From an uncultured Rikenellaceae bacterium (GTDB lineage Bacteria > Bacteroidota > Bacteroidia > Bacteroidales > Rikenellaceae): a stretch of 64,000 nucleotides of DNA. A program made the position numbers and the translations under genes. The DNA lies in contig CALYBQ010000005.1 of NCBI GenBank assembly GCA_944415565.1, positions 232,061-296,060 of the forward strand. Direction: 5' to 3'. The notes below the pieces were generated by a model. It was not told the origin of the DNA. It did no database searches and worked only from the letters and a program-made list of their open reading frames with translations. This document shows positions 44,981 through 54,215 of this stretch, one piece after another. Position 1 is the stretch's first letter, and every line of letters starts with the position of its first letter.

Positions 44981-46531
44981 ATGCCGAAAGATATTTCATT
45001 AAGCCTGATGCCGAAACAGGCTGCCGATAAGAGTATATACGTTGCCCTTGCGGCCAAATCGGCCGGTGTGCCCGAATCTCGGGTGGCTTTGGCGCAGGTC
45101 GTGCGGCGCTCGGTGGACGCCCGCCGCGGACAGGTGAAGGTGAACCTCGTCGTCAGGTTGTATATAGACGAAGAACAGGCTCCTGCCCCTGTACGTTTCG
45201 AATACGGGGACGTTTCCGGGCGTACGGAAGTGGTGGTGGTAGGATCGGGTCCGGCCGGACTATTCTGTGCCCTAAGGCTTATAGAGCTCGGTTACCGTCC
45301 GGTTATATTGGAGCGCGGCCGTGACGTTTCGGCTCGCAAACGCGACATAGCATCCATAAACCGCGGCGGTGCGGTCGATCCCGATTCGAACTACTGTTTC
45401 GGCGAGGGCGGGGCCGGAACGTTTTCCGATGGAAAGCTTTTTACCCGCTCGAAAAAACGGGGCGATTATAACAAGGCCCTACTGGTTTTGGTCAATCACG
45501 GGGCTAACCCGGAGATCATGTATGATGCCCATCCGCACATCGGGACAGACAAATTACCGAGGGTCATAAGCAATATACGGCAGACGATACTGGATGCCGG
45601 AGGTGTATTTGAGTTCGGGAAACGAGTTACGGGATTGAAGATCAAGGACGGACGTGCCGTCGGAGTGCTATGCGGTTCGGAACTTGTGGAGGGAGCTGCG
45701 GTCGTGTTGGCTACGGGACATTCTGCACGCGACATTTACGATATTTTGTATCGGCAGGGCGTGCGTATCGAGGCGAAACCGTTCGCTATGGGAGTTCGTA
45801 TCGAGCACCCGCAATCGCTCATAGACCATATTCAATACCGCATGCCGAGGGGAGAGTTCCTGCCTGCTGCGGCTTATACGTTGACGGCCCAAGTCGGTGG
45901 GCGCGGAGTATATTCGTTCTGTATGTGTCCCGGAGGGTTCGTCGTGCCGGCTATGACGTCGGACGATGAGTGCGTGGTCAACGGGATGTCGCCGTCGGGC
46001 CGCAACTCGCCGTATGCTAATTCTGCTATCGTGACGGAGGTTAGGCTGGACGATTTCGCACATTTGCGCGAAAAATACGGCGAGCTCGCCGGGTTGGAGT
46101 TTCAGCGCCGTTTCGAGTATGCGGCTTTGCAGAACGGAGCTGCCGGGCATAAGGCGCCTTCGCAGCGCGTGGCCGATTTCGTTGCAGGCAAGGCATCTAA
46201 AACCACGCCTAAGACGTCGTATATTCCGGGATTGGAGGTCTCTGCGCTTCACGAATGGATGCCGGAATTTATTTCCAAGTCGTTGCGTGGCGGTTTGGAG
46301 GAGTTCGGGCGGAAAATGAAGGGGTTCGTGACCAACGAGGCGTGCCTTATCGGAGTGGAGTCTAGGACCTCTACGCCGGTGCGTATCCCGCGCGATCCGG
46401 AGTCGTTGCAGCACCCTGAGATAGCTGGTTTGTATCCGGCCGGAGAGGGTGCGGGGTATGCCGGAGGGATAGTGTCTGCGGCTCTGGACGGTGAACGAAT
46501 AGCCGATGCGGTAGCCGGATTCGTGAAATAG
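44981..46531 (+). CDS. FAD-dependent dehydrogenase, COG2509 type
   Basis: 516 residues from the ATG at 44981. A small N-terminal ferredoxin-like/RNA-binding-like domain (about 1-85) precedes the FAD motif VVVGSGPAGLFCALRL. FGEGGAGTFSDGKLFTR and a C-terminal GLYPAGEGAGYAGGIVSAA are hallmarks of this uncharacterised family. Redox substrate unknown. The frame is open further upstream, but the region lacks family match and would overlap the divergent promoter. Confidence 0.85.
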   Translation: MPKDISLSLMPKQAADKSIYVALAAKSAGVPESRVALAQVVRRSVDARRGQVKVNLVVRLYIDEEQAPAPVRFEYGDVSGRTEVVVVGSGPAGLFCALRLIELGYRPVILERGRDVSARKRDIASINRGGAVDPDSNYCFGEGGAGTFSDGKLFTRSKKRGDYNKALLVLVNHGANPEIMYDAHPHIGTDKLPRVISNIRQTILDAGGVFEFGKRVTGLKIKDGRAVGVLCGSELVEGAAVVLATGHSARDIYDILYRQGVRIEAKPFAMGVRIEHPQSLIDHIQYRMPRGEFLPAAAYTLTAQVGGRGVYSFCMCPGGFVVPAMTSDDECVVNGMSPSGRNSPYANSAIVTEVRLDDFAHLREKYGELAGLEFQRRFEYAALQNGAAGHKAPSQRVADFVAGKASKTTPKTSYIPGLEVSALHEWMPEFISKSLRGGLEEFGRKMKGFVTNEACLIGVESRTSTPVRIPRDPESLQHPEIAGLYPAGEGAGYAGGIVSAALDGERIADAVAGFVK

Positions 46532-46609
46532 GGGCGGGTTTCGTATTATGTCTCGTCGGATATGTCGTTTGGTGCGGATATTGCTGGACGATAATTAAAA
46601 GTATAGCGT

Positions 46610-46963
46610 ATGAAAAGATTGGGATTATTGTTCGTTATGGCAGCGCTTGCCGTTGTCGCCGGATTGTTCGCATGTTCCGGCGGTTCGACAGAGACGCTGA
46701 CGGTAGCTTCGGAGACGAGGCAGTGCTATGGAGTCGGCATACAGGAGTGCATGCTTGTCAAGAGTGCTGGCGACGAGACATGGTCGTTCTTTTACGGGAA
46801 TATTGAGGGATTCGACTATGAGCCCGGGTATGAATATGTACTGAAAGTAAGGAAAGAGGAGGTTAAGAACCCACCTCAGGATGCGTCGTCCGTGAAGTAC
46901 GTACTTGTCAGGATAGTATCTAAGGTGGAAAAGACTTCGGAGGGCTTGCCTGCCGAGATTTAA
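46610..46963 (+). CDS. DUF4377 lipoprotein
   Basis: 117 residues. Lipobox LFACS (Cys near 22), then a single DUF4377 domain: RQCYGVGIQECMLVK, WSFFYGNIEGFDYEPGYEY, and KVRKEEVKNPP. Function unknown; in other bacteria the domain is found in HslJ-like or META-associated envelope proteins. It follows the FAD gene by 78 bases and has its own terminator. Confidence 0.85.
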   Translation: MKRLGLLFVMAALAVVAGLFACSGGSTETLTVASETRQCYGVGIQECMLVKSAGDETWSFFYGNIEGFDYEPGYEYVLKVRKEEVKNPPQDASSVKYVLVRIVSKVEKTSEGLPAEI

Positions 46964-47003
46964 CGGTCAATGTGCGGGCGTAATCGTTCGCAGATGTAGA
47001 TTT

Positions 47004-47045
47004 AACCGGTATTCGCGACAAATCGTTTTGTCGCGAATACCGGTT
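47004..47045 (+). terminator. Terminator of the DUF4377 gene
   Basis: A perfect 19-bp stem (47004-47022 with 47027-47045) built on accggtattcgcgac, 4-base loop, then TTTATT. Confidence 0.85.
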
Positions 47046-47123
47046 TGTTTATTGGAGGCTGATAAGATAAAGCGCTGTATGCTCGATGTCCTTTGAGGGA
47101 TTGCTGTGTCCGACCATGCCGCA

Positions 47124-48569
47124 TCAGAGACAACCGAATTTTCGTATCTTTTTCGAGGCGGTCTCTATGACTTCCCGCTCCACGATGCCAGTCAGTACGT
47201 CTGCCGCGTCGTGCCAGCGGTTCATTCTGAACATCCTGCGGTATGTCAGCAGATGGTTGTTGAATTCGGGCCATCGCATCGCCCAATCGGCCGGCATACG
47301 GATTTTTTGTATCACCGTTGCCGAGTTAGACAGTATGCGTGCCTCTTTGTTGCCGCTCTGGTGAAACCATTCGATGTGTACTATGTCGCACAGGGCGCCT
47401 ACGGCACGTGCAAACCCTCGCCCGCCGTTGTTGCTTTCCACGAAAGCTATGCGGGTCAGGTTGCGTGCGAGCATATCGGCGACCAGTTTCTCGGTGACTT
47501 CCATCGGTTCGCGCGAGTAGACTATGTCCGTAACGTATACCGTCCCGTCAGTCCCCACATCGTAACATACCGAACACAGGTGGTCGTCGCCGAGGTCGGC
47601 CGTGTCGGTGTAATTGCCTTTGCGGAGGATGTCGCAGGGTATTGTCGTGTATGTCGCGAAACGATTCCCGTACAGCAATCCGTCCTTTTGCGACGGTCGT
47701 CCCTGAAACATACAATCGAACCAGTGTGCGTCCAGACTGCGTTTTTCCCGCAGAAGCGTCGCGCTGTGGCGTTGCGGCCACAGTGCCTCTCCTTCACGCC
47801 TCGGGTCGATTTCTGTGGCGGCTCCTTCCTTGAGCGCTTCGAAATTGACGACCAGCCAATGGGATGGATTGAGTGTCGCGATCTGGCTCCATTCCGTCAG
47901 CCGGACACTTCTCTCCTTCTCCAGCAGTTTGCCCATGAGATCCTCTTCGTGCCATCGGGTGAAGACTATGAGTTCCTGAGAATCGTTGTGGAGTCTTGTG
48001 CGGACGACCGACGTGTACCATTCCCAGCAGTTTTCGCGGATGATGGGCGAATTTGCCTCCATAGCGTCTTTGTAGAGGTCGTCGAGAATGAAGATGTCCA
48101 CTTCGTTGCCCGTGAGTGAGCCTTCGCGTCCGACGGCTATTATTTCTCCGCGGTGTCCTACTATGTCGGCCTGCGATGAGGTCCGCACGTATTCCGACCG
48201 TCCGGAAAGGGGTTTGATGGCGGTATCGGGAAATATGGCGGAGTATGTTTCGAGGTCCAGTATGCGTTGTACGCGGCGGTTGAATCGTGACGCGAGCGAT
48301 TGGTTATAGGACGAGATCGCTATCTTCAGGTCGGGATTGAGACCGAGCATATAGGCCGGCATCAATACGGATGATCCGAGCGATTTGCCGTGTTGTGGAG
48401 GAACTGATACCATGAGTTTGCGAATGTTGCCCCGGGCGAAGTGTTCGAGAATGCGGTAGTACGCTTCATGGAAAGGTGTTTTGCGGAAGTTGGGGTATAC
48501 TCGTGATGCAAAGTCGGCAAACGATATTTGCCGGACGTTGGTTCTTTTTATTTTGTCTTGTTTACTCAT
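47124..48569 (-). CDS. Phage terminase large subunit, without other phage structural genes
   Basis: 481 residues. ATPase domain with Walker A-like VPPQHGKSLGSS (about 57-68), Walker B IFILDDLYKD and a coupling-motif-like VFTRWHEEDLM; RNase H-like nuclease domain with CYDVGTDGTVYV and FVESNNGGRGFARAV. The motifs look intact, so it could be active. Terminase packages DNA into procapsids, but no portal, capsid or tail gene is within reach; the left neighbour is a bacterial lipoprotein. It starts 16 bases after the small gene upstream. Confidence 0.9.
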   Translation of the reverse strand: MSKQDKIKRTNVRQISFADFASRVYPNFRKTPFHEAYYRILEHFARGNIRKLMVSVPPQHGKSLGSSVLMPAYMLGLNPDLKIAISSYNQSLASRFNRRVQRILDLETYSAIFPDTAIKPLSGRSEYVRTSSQADIVGHRGEIIAVGREGSLTGNEVDIFILDDLYKDAMEANSPIIRENCWEWYTSVVRTRLHNDSQELIVFTRWHEEDLMGKLLEKERSVRLTEWSQIATLNPSHWLVVNFEALKEGAATEIDPRREGEALWPQRHSATLLREKRSLDAHWFDCMFQGRPSQKDGLLYGNRFATYTTIPCDILRKGNYTDTADLGDDHLCSVCYDVGTDGTVYVTDIVYSREPMEVTEKLVADMLARNLTRIAFVESNNGGRGFARAVGALCDIVHIEWFHQSGNKEARILSNSATVIQKIRMPADWAMRWPEFNNHLLTYRRMFRMNRWHDAADVLTGIVEREVIETASKKIRKFGCL

Positions 48570-48585
48570 TTTGTGGTAGATGTAT

Positions 48586-48882
48586 TTATAGTGCCGCTAT
48601 CAGGAAGGGGTGAAATTCGCTCCAACTGAAATCGTTAGGGCATGGGCCGCCGGGGCCGTATGTGTCGAATTTCCACCATACGGGGATTATGTCTGTTATG
48701 TGTGTTGCCGTTCCGGATATGTCGGCAGGGTCTAAGAGAGGGTTGCGGTATATGATGAGAGTGGCCGTCAGGATACCGCAGAACTCTTCCGTTTCGATCT
48801 CTGCCGTGCCGTTGAAATAGTGGCGTTCGCCTATCAACTCTATCAGGCGATGAGCGAGTTTGTTGTAATATGTGTTTTCCAT
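48586..48882 (-). CDS. Hypothetical protein paired with the terminase
   Basis: 98 residues, acidic and rich in aromatic residues (YYNKLAHRLIELIG, PVWWKFDTYGPGGPCP). It occupies the place where a small terminase subunit is usually encoded, but I see no helix-turn-helix or coiled coil. Probably phage-derived; function unknown. Same strand as the terminase, divergent from the repressor. Confidence 0.65.
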   Translation of the reverse strand: MENTYYNKLAHRLIELIGERHYFNGTAEIETEEFCGILTATLIIYRNPLLDPADISGTATHITDIIPVWWKFDTYGPGGPCPNDFSWSEFHPFLIAAL

Positions 48883-48975
48883 GACAGGTGACTTTATATT
48901 TGGCGATAAAAATAGTGTCGGAGCGCAGCGGTAATTTTATACACATTCTGAAAGCACCGGATTGGCTCTGCAATG

Positions 48976-49006
48976 ATTGCTATAGCGGGTAAATTGTTTA
49001 ACTTTG
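48976..49006 (+). promoter_or_regulatory. Promoter of the phage-type repressor gene
   Basis: ATTG (48976-48979), 19 bp, then TAACTTTG (48999-49006): a good match to the -33/-7 consensus, 35 bases before the ATG. It lies in the divergent region where the repressor would also control the terminase pair. Confidence 0.65.
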
Positions 49007-49041
49007 CAGGGAAAGAGATTAAAAAATTGAATAGAAATAGT

Positions 49042-49713
49042 ATGGAAAGCCGGTTGCGCCAGCTTCGTAAAGAGCTCAAGCTGACGCAGGAATCCTTGGC
49101 ACGGCAGCTTGGGATCGGTAAAAGCGCCCTGTCTATGATAGAGACGGGTAAGGCGTCGTTGTCGGAGAGGAACAAGAATATATTGGTGCAGGGCTTGAAC
49201 GTCAATCCTGACTGGCTTGAAAGCGGTCGTGGCGAGATGTTCAACGCACCGCCCGACGTAAGGTCGTTCCTTAACCGCGACGACAATAATATGCCGTTGC
49301 AGAGCGTCCCGCTTTACGACCTTGAGGGGACCGATGGTTTTGCCGCCCTTTTGGAGGACAGTTCCGGATATAAGCCTGTCGATTATGTTCGTGTCCCTAA
49401 CATGCCGCGGTGCGACGGTGCGATTTACCTTGTCGGTGACGGGATGGCTCCGTTGCTTAAAAGCGGGGACATTGTGATGTATAGATGCCTGACCAATCTG
49501 GACGATATATTTTGGGGCGATATGTATCTGCTCTCGATAGATGCCGATGACGGGGAGTATGTGACGGTGAGGTATGTACGGAGATCCGACAGGTCGGGCT
49601 ACCTGCGGTTGGCAGGATACAATGACATGTACGACGATAAGGAGGTCGAGGTGTCCAGAATCAGAGGCATAGCTTTTGTGAAGGCATCTATTCGCATGAA
49701 CTCCATACTTTAA
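49042..49713 (+). CDS. XRE/S24-type phage repressor with replaced catalytic residues
   Basis: 223 residues from the ATG at 49042 (MESRLRQLRKELKLTQ). HTH_3 domain at about 3-60 (LTQESLARQLGIGKSALSMI), linker, then a LexA/S24-like domain. The usual catalytic GDSM is GDGM (Gly at 134) and the usual Lys after the strand VTV is Arg (about 177). Self-cleavage is therefore unlikely, and the repressor would not respond to RecA as lambda CI does. Divergent from the terminase pair. Confidence 0.87.
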   Translation: MESRLRQLRKELKLTQESLARQLGIGKSALSMIETGKASLSERNKNILVQGLNVNPDWLESGRGEMFNAPPDVRSFLNRDDNNMPLQSVPLYDLEGTDGFAALLEDSSGYKPVDYVRVPNMPRCDGAIYLVGDGMAPLLKSGDIVMYRCLTNLDDIFWGDMYLLSIDADDGEYVTVRYVRRSDRSGYLRLAGYNDMYDDKEVEVSRIRGIAFVKASIRMNSIL

Positions 49714-49837
49714 CGGCAACCGGAACATGACGTGTGCGAAACGCACGGTGTCTAGCAGCGACAATGTTTTTGCGCCGTTTTGCGGAGATTGTTGCATAAT
49801 AATGGTTATGTTTGCGATAACCAAGGATGTGAATAAC

Positions 49838-50383
49838 ATGGGAATAAGAAGGATATTATGGCTTTTGCCGCTTGCGGTCTGTTGTGTGTTTGCGTTGCAG
49901 TCGTGCATCAAAGACGATGATGAGAAGGCTGTGGAGTATGTTAAGGTTGGGGATACCGTTCCGTCTTTCTCCGTAAAGTTAGGGGATGGCAGCACGATCG
50001 GGTTTACGCAGGATGATTTTGTCGGAAAGCGGTCGATAATCGTTTTGTTCACCACCGGTTGCCCGCATTGCAAAACGTTATTGCCAGTGGTAGACGCGGC
50101 GTGGCGTGAGATAGATGGTAACGACGGTTACGCCATAATTCCGGTTGCGAGGGAAGGCTCTAAGGCATCGGTCGAGGGGTTCTGGAGTTCCACAGACCCG
50201 GCAATGACGATGCCGTATTATCTGGACCCGGACAAATCAGCTTATAACAAGTTTGCAAATCTTTACGTGCCCCGGCTTTATTCCGTTAACGAGCAGGGGA
50301 TTATAGATTGGATGCGTGTAGGCGAAGAGGGTGTCACCAAGGAATTTATGCTCGAAGAGATATTGGGCTATAGCCTACATTGA
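49838..50383 (+). CDS. TlpA/ResA-like thioredoxin-fold lipoprotein
   Basis: 181 residues from the ATG at 49838, preceded by AAGGA. Lipobox LQSC (Cys near 22), then a thioredoxin-like domain with CPHC (about 75-78) and a cis-Pro region NLYVPRLYSV. Expected to be a periplasmic thiol-disulfide oxidoreductase tethered to the membrane. An earlier in-frame ATG would extend it by about a dozen residues. Confidence 0.85.
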   Translation: MGIRRILWLLPLAVCCVFALQSCIKDDDEKAVEYVKVGDTVPSFSVKLGDGSTIGFTQDDFVGKRSIIVLFTTGCPHCKTLLPVVDAAWREIDGNDGYAIIPVAREGSKASVEGFWSSTDPAMTMPYYLDPDKSAYNKFANLYVPRLYSVNEQGIIDWMRVGEEGVTKEFMLEEILGYSLH

Positions 50384-50487
50384 TAACGAATACCGTAGAT
50401 ATAGACATGGTCCATACCCGCATGGTATGGGCCGTGTTTGTGTTTGATGGAACGTTGCGACCTGTTGTTATACAGACGCCTGCCGTG

Positions 50488-51576
50488 TTATTTTACCGGA
50501 ATCACCCAGCGCATTCCTACGAGTGCCGTATGCAGGCTTTCGTTTCTCAGACTGCTGAATGAACCTTCGAATGAAGTGTGTTTGTAGAAATAGGCCGCAT
50601 GGAACCTTAAATCTTTCAGCAAGCCTTCGGGGAACGGGTAGTATTCCAACAAAGCCTGTATTCCGAGATTCCCGTAAGCGTCCGCATTTAACTCCATGTC
50701 TTTCCTGCGGTCCCATACTCCTTTGACCGATGGGCGAAATTTACCGAGATTGAATAGTATGTTGGCGGCTCCCGACATATCCTGTATGTGATGGCGTCCT
50801 TCGCGTATCTCGACAGCCGAGCTGTAATCTATCATGCGGTCGCCGCGGAAAAAATCCAGTTCTGTCGTTACGATTCCTGCGTTGATCTGCACTCCGGCCG
50901 TCACCCACTGGTATATCTTGCTGCTGTTGTGTTGGAAGGCGGCGTAGCCTATGCGGGTTCCTATCACGTCGTTGAACAGGCTGCCGTTCCACATGGCCGC
51001 CGCTGCGAGGCCGCGTGTGGAGTGCCCGTCGTCTGTCATTTGCGAACCAGCGTTCATAACTTGGAAATTGAACGTCTGCCCGAGGAACTGGTAGGCGGCC
51101 TTGATACCGATACGGGTGTTTTCGAAATCGCTGTTTACTTGTGTGCTGAGGTATCTGTTTGTGCCGACATAGTTGAACTCATATGTACCTAACTGTACTA
51201 ATTGCTTGCCGACTGTTACGGTCCAGCTCTTCCTGTGTCCCAGATCGAATGCCACCCATATGTAGTCGGTCGCCGCGCCTGATCCGTCCGGATTCGCCGT
51301 GGTGGACTTGTTGAGACGCTGTCTCCATCGGTAGCGTATTCCGGGGATGATCTCGCCGGAGACTATCAGCCTCATGTTCTGGAGGGTGAAGTTGGAGTAT
51401 TCGGGTTCGTTCCCCTCCATGTATTTAAGGTCTATGCGTGTGTCGAGGTCTATCCTGAGCCTCGGATCGCGTTTGCCGAGCAGGGATTCGGTTTCGGAGA
51501 GTGTCTGGGCGATGTTCTGCGCGCAGGCAATCCCGCAAATTAACAAGGCTACGGTTGTCGCCAAAAGTTTTTTCAT
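50488..51576 (-). CDS. OprO/OprP-type porin
   Basis: 362 residues. Signal peptide (LLATTVALLICGIACAQ) followed by a beta-barrel with repeated amphipathic strands, e.g. RIDLDTRIDLKYMEG and RYRWRQRLNKS, ending in a hydrophobic strand LVGMRWVIPVK. The pattern matches Bacteroidetes phosphate-selective-porin-like proteins. Outer membrane; solute unknown. A weak hairpin lies beyond its 3' end near 50407-50438. Confidence 0.8.
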   Translation of the reverse strand: MKKLLATTVALLICGIACAQNIAQTLSETESLLGKRDPRLRIDLDTRIDLKYMEGNEPEYSNFTLQNMRLIVSGEIIPGIRYRWRQRLNKSTTANPDGSGAATDYIWVAFDLGHRKSWTVTVGKQLVQLGTYEFNYVGTNRYLSTQVNSDFENTRIGIKAAYQFLGQTFNFQVMNAGSQMTDDGHSTRGLAAAAMWNGSLFNDVIGTRIGYAAFQHNSSKIYQWVTAGVQINAGIVTTELDFFRGDRMIDYSSAVEIREGRHHIQDMSGAANILFNLGKFRPSVKGVWDRRKDMELNADAYGNLGIQALLEYYPFPEGLLKDLRFHAAYFYKHTSFEGSFSSLRNESLHTALVGMRWVIPVK

Positions 51577-51751
51577 ATCGTTTTCACTAACTCATCATGA
51601 GTACTGTTGCTGCGTTCAAATATTAAGCCGCGTGTTGTCTATCGTAATGCTGGAAGGCATCGGTGCTTTGCCGGTCCGCTCCATGTTGTCCGATGTTGAG
51701 GAATAGTATGATTGCGTGGCTACTACAACAAAATAGCATGCGAAGATAAAT

Positions 51752-51782
51752 AAAAAAGCCCGAACCTTTGTCTGGTACGGGC
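51752..51782 (-). terminator. Terminator of the BetR-like gene
   Basis: gcccgaacc/ggtacgggc stem with one mismatch, 7-base loop, CTTTTTTA at the minus-strand end. Confidence 0.75.
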
Positions 51783-51810
51783 CGTAGAGTGGTTGTGCGG
51801 TGTCGGTCGA

Positions 51811-52773
51811 TTATATCGAGTCTACCAGTTCGCGTTGGCGGCGGAAGAATTGTACGCGTTGCATCTCGCCGCATTCTGATATGAGGATCGACAGACGCCT
51901 GAGCGAGAGGATCCATTTCTTGAGGCAGTCGAATATCTGGCCGTCAGTAGATGTGGCCGTATTGAGGGTGAACACACGCAACAGGCTCAGTTTTCCGGCG
52001 CTGCTCTCGGCATACGTGTACGTTGTCTCGAAGTTGGTGTTCGCGACGTATATGTGCACCTTATTTCCAAGTGCGTTAGTCCCCCTGACCGCTATGTCTT
52101 CTATGTCGTCGATAAGAGCGTATAGCTCCTCTTTGAGTTTTCGTACATCTTCTTCCCGTATGAGCTGTACACGCATGAAATATTTTATGTCGTTCACCAT
52201 GTATTCGAATATCATCCTGTCCCATATATAGGTGACGGTCTTTATTGAATTGATGCCGTGTACGTATTCTTTTTCTATGGCCTCCAGCCGTTCGGGTATT
52301 TCGGTCTCGTTGAACGGGACGACGGCTTCATTGAAGCAGTGCTGATACTGCCATTTGAAGCGGCAAAATCTGGCGAGTGTCCTGTAAGGTATGAGCAGGT
52401 GTTGCGGGAGGGTATTGGACGATGATCCCAATTCGGATTTCGGATCGCTCTCTATCTCTTTCAGTTTCTTGACGCAGTTATGGTAATGCTTGTAGTCGTA
52501 TTCTCGCGGACTGAGGAACCGTATGTCGTGCAGTCGGAAAAGAGCTCCGTCCGATATGCCCGATTCAACGACTTCGTTCAGCGAAATGCCGAGTTTTTCG
52601 GCTATTTGTGCGACCTCGGTAAATGAGAAAGGAACCTCCCCTCTCAGCCTTCTGTATACCGCCTCCTTTCCCACGGACAAGATCTCGGACAGAGTCGCGG
52701 CCATATTGGCTCCGGGGGGTAATTTACGTCTGATCTCAGTTATCAGCTTGTCGTGCAGAATTTCACTTTTCAT
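51811..52773 (-). CDS. BetR-like helix-turn-helix regulator, Bacteroidetes-specific family
   Basis: 320 residues. N-terminal HTH (about 18-72: VGKEAVYRRLRGEVPFSFTE followed by VAQIAEKLGISLNEVV) and a long C-terminal domain of unknown fold with many aromatic residues. Such proteins are frequent in Bacteroidales; target genes are unknown. A -7 match (TACATTTG on the minus strand, 52842-52849) lies 68 bases upstream. The gap 52774-53005 holds no other recognisable feature. Confidence 0.75.
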   Translation of the reverse strand: MKSEILHDKLITEIRRKLPPGANMAATLSEILSVGKEAVYRRLRGEVPFSFTEVAQIAEKLGISLNEVVESGISDGALFRLHDIRFLSPREYDYKHYHNCVKKLKEIESDPKSELGSSSNTLPQHLLIPYRTLARFCRFKWQYQHCFNEAVVPFNETEIPERLEAIEKEYVHGINSIKTVTYIWDRMIFEYMVNDIKYFMRVQLIREEDVRKLKEELYALIDDIEDIAVRGTNALGNKVHIYVANTNFETTYTYAESSAGKLSLLRVFTLNTATSTDGQIFDCLKKWILSLRRLSILISECGEMQRVQFFRRQRELVDSI

Positions 52774-53005
52774 TTTTCGGGCGTATTAAGAGTGTCGCGG
52801 GCGAAAAAAGAAAAAATGCTTGCCGCGTTTCGCTTTCATATCAAATGTAAGATAAAAAATGGTACTAACAATGTATCTAACAATTATTTAATACCTTTTG
52901 CGGAACTAACGGACATTCTTATGCTCGAATATACTATCGGCGCAATTGCTGGTGGGCGTGTTCCTGTTCGCCGTAGCGAAACGGTGCAGTTTGTATAGAT
53001 GTGCA

Positions 53006-53040
53006 TGAAAAAGCCCGCTGCATTGTACTGTGGCGGGCTT
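53006..53040 (-). terminator. Terminator of the DUF4924 gene
   Basis: aagcccgc (53011-53018) pairs with gcgggctt (53033-53040), with TTTTTC on the minus-strand 3' side. Confidence 0.75.
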
Positions 53041-53061
53041 GTGGTGAGTGGATAGTCTGTG

Positions 53062-53640
53062 TTATTCCGGTTTTGTGAAGATGTCGAGCTCGCCTATTTC
53101 GACAAGGCGGAATATTCTGGCGAGCTCGGCGATGACTGGCGACACGATTTCCGTTACGTCGGAAAATGCCTTGTCGGCTTTCGTGCCGCCTTTGATCTTG
53201 TATAACATGGCGGCGTATAGTGCCCTGAATGCGAGTTCGGTATCCGTCATACTGGTCACATCCACGTTTTTGCTCTTTCCGAGCGTTTCGCGTAGCTTTG
53301 GCAATTCCAGCGCCATTATGCCGTATAGGCTGCGGTAGCGTTCGCCGGCATGCGACTCCATTAATTGCAGGTGGAGATTGTGCAGATCGGCTATTAGGTG
53401 AAGGGTGTGGTCCAGATGCCCGGTAGTCTCCTTGCCTTCTTGGCGCAGCAGCGATGCCAATTCCATGTACCACATGAGCAGGTCGTGCTCTTGGTCGGGC
53501 GGGAGCTTGCGTGGCTGCACGAGCTGGCTGTATATGGCTTCAGGGCTGAATTGAAGGGCCCGCAACAGGTCCTCAAGTTGCCACAGGTAGAGTATGTATT
53601 CCGCTATGTTCTCACGGCGTTTTGTGCGGGCGATGTCCAT
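53062..53640 (-). CDS. DUF4924 family protein
   Basis: 192 residues, all-helical, no signal peptide. Family start IARTKRRENIAEYILYLWQL is clear. Function unknown; restricted mostly to Bacteroidetes. It stands between the BetR-like regulator and the S4 protein, on the same strand, with its own terminator. Confidence 0.85.
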   Translation of the reverse strand: MDIARTKRRENIAEYILYLWQLEDLLRALQFSPEAIYSQLVQPRKLPPDQEHDLLMWYMELASLLRQEGKETTGHLDHTLHLIADLHNLHLQLMESHAGERYRSLYGIMALELPKLRETLGKSKNVDVTSMTDTELAFRALYAAMLYKIKGGTKADKAFSDVTEIVSPVIAELARIFRLVEIGELDIFTKPE

Positions 53641-53753
53641 TGATGCGTATCGTTTATGTCGTTTACGGTTTGTTTAGGTGTCCGAGCTTGGCTACGTTTT
53701 GATGTATTGTACTGAGTTGATGTTCGGCATGATGCGGTCCGTTGTCGCCACAT

Positions 53754-54155
53754 TCAATCCTCCCATTCGAGATAGCTGAGGTCGTCCATCAGTTCGTCCA
53801 ACTCGCGCCGCTCTTTTTTTGTGGGGCGGCCTGTGCCTCTGTCGCGCTGTATGAAGATGGTCTCCCGGGGTACGTTGAGCTTGTCGAGCTCTTCCTGCGG
53901 GGTTATGTTTTCGGCATACATCGGGACGTTCTTTGCCGGTTGCCGGTTGCTGATGGGTTCCAGTACGCGGAACGTCCATGTGACCGGCAACTTTTTGACC
54001 GAAACTATGTCGCCGGTCTTGACGTCGCGCGAAGGTTTTGTGTAGGCGTCGTTTATCGTGACGCGATTGTTGCGGCACGCTTCCGCTGCGTCGCTCCGCG
54101 TCTTGAATATGCGTACGGCCCACAGCCACTTGTCTATACGTACGCTCTCTTCCAT
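53754..54155 (-). CDS. S4-domain RNA-binding protein (Hsp15/HslR type)
   Basis: 133 residues. N-terminal S4 domain (VRIDKWLWAVRIFKTRSDAA, about 4-60) as in HslR, then a basic tail (GRPTKKERRELDEL). Hsp15 recycles 50S subunits carrying stalled nascent chains. The assignment beyond S4 is by size and the RxDKWLW motif. Confidence 0.85.
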   Translation of the reverse strand: MEESVRIDKWLWAVRIFKTRSDAAEACRNNRVTINDAYTKPSRDVKTGDIVSVKKLPVTWTFRVLEPISNRQPAKNVPMYAENITPQEELDKLNVPRETIFIQRDRGTGRPTKKERRELDELMDDLSYLEWED

Positions 54156-54215
54156 GTTAGCTTTGTTACTTTTATGCCTGCATGGCGGTTGGATGCCGTG
54201 CAGGCAACGTTGTGT

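Noticed and set aside
48586-48882. Calling this gene a small terminase subunit
   Set aside because: Position fits, but no helix-turn-helix or coiled coil is visible.
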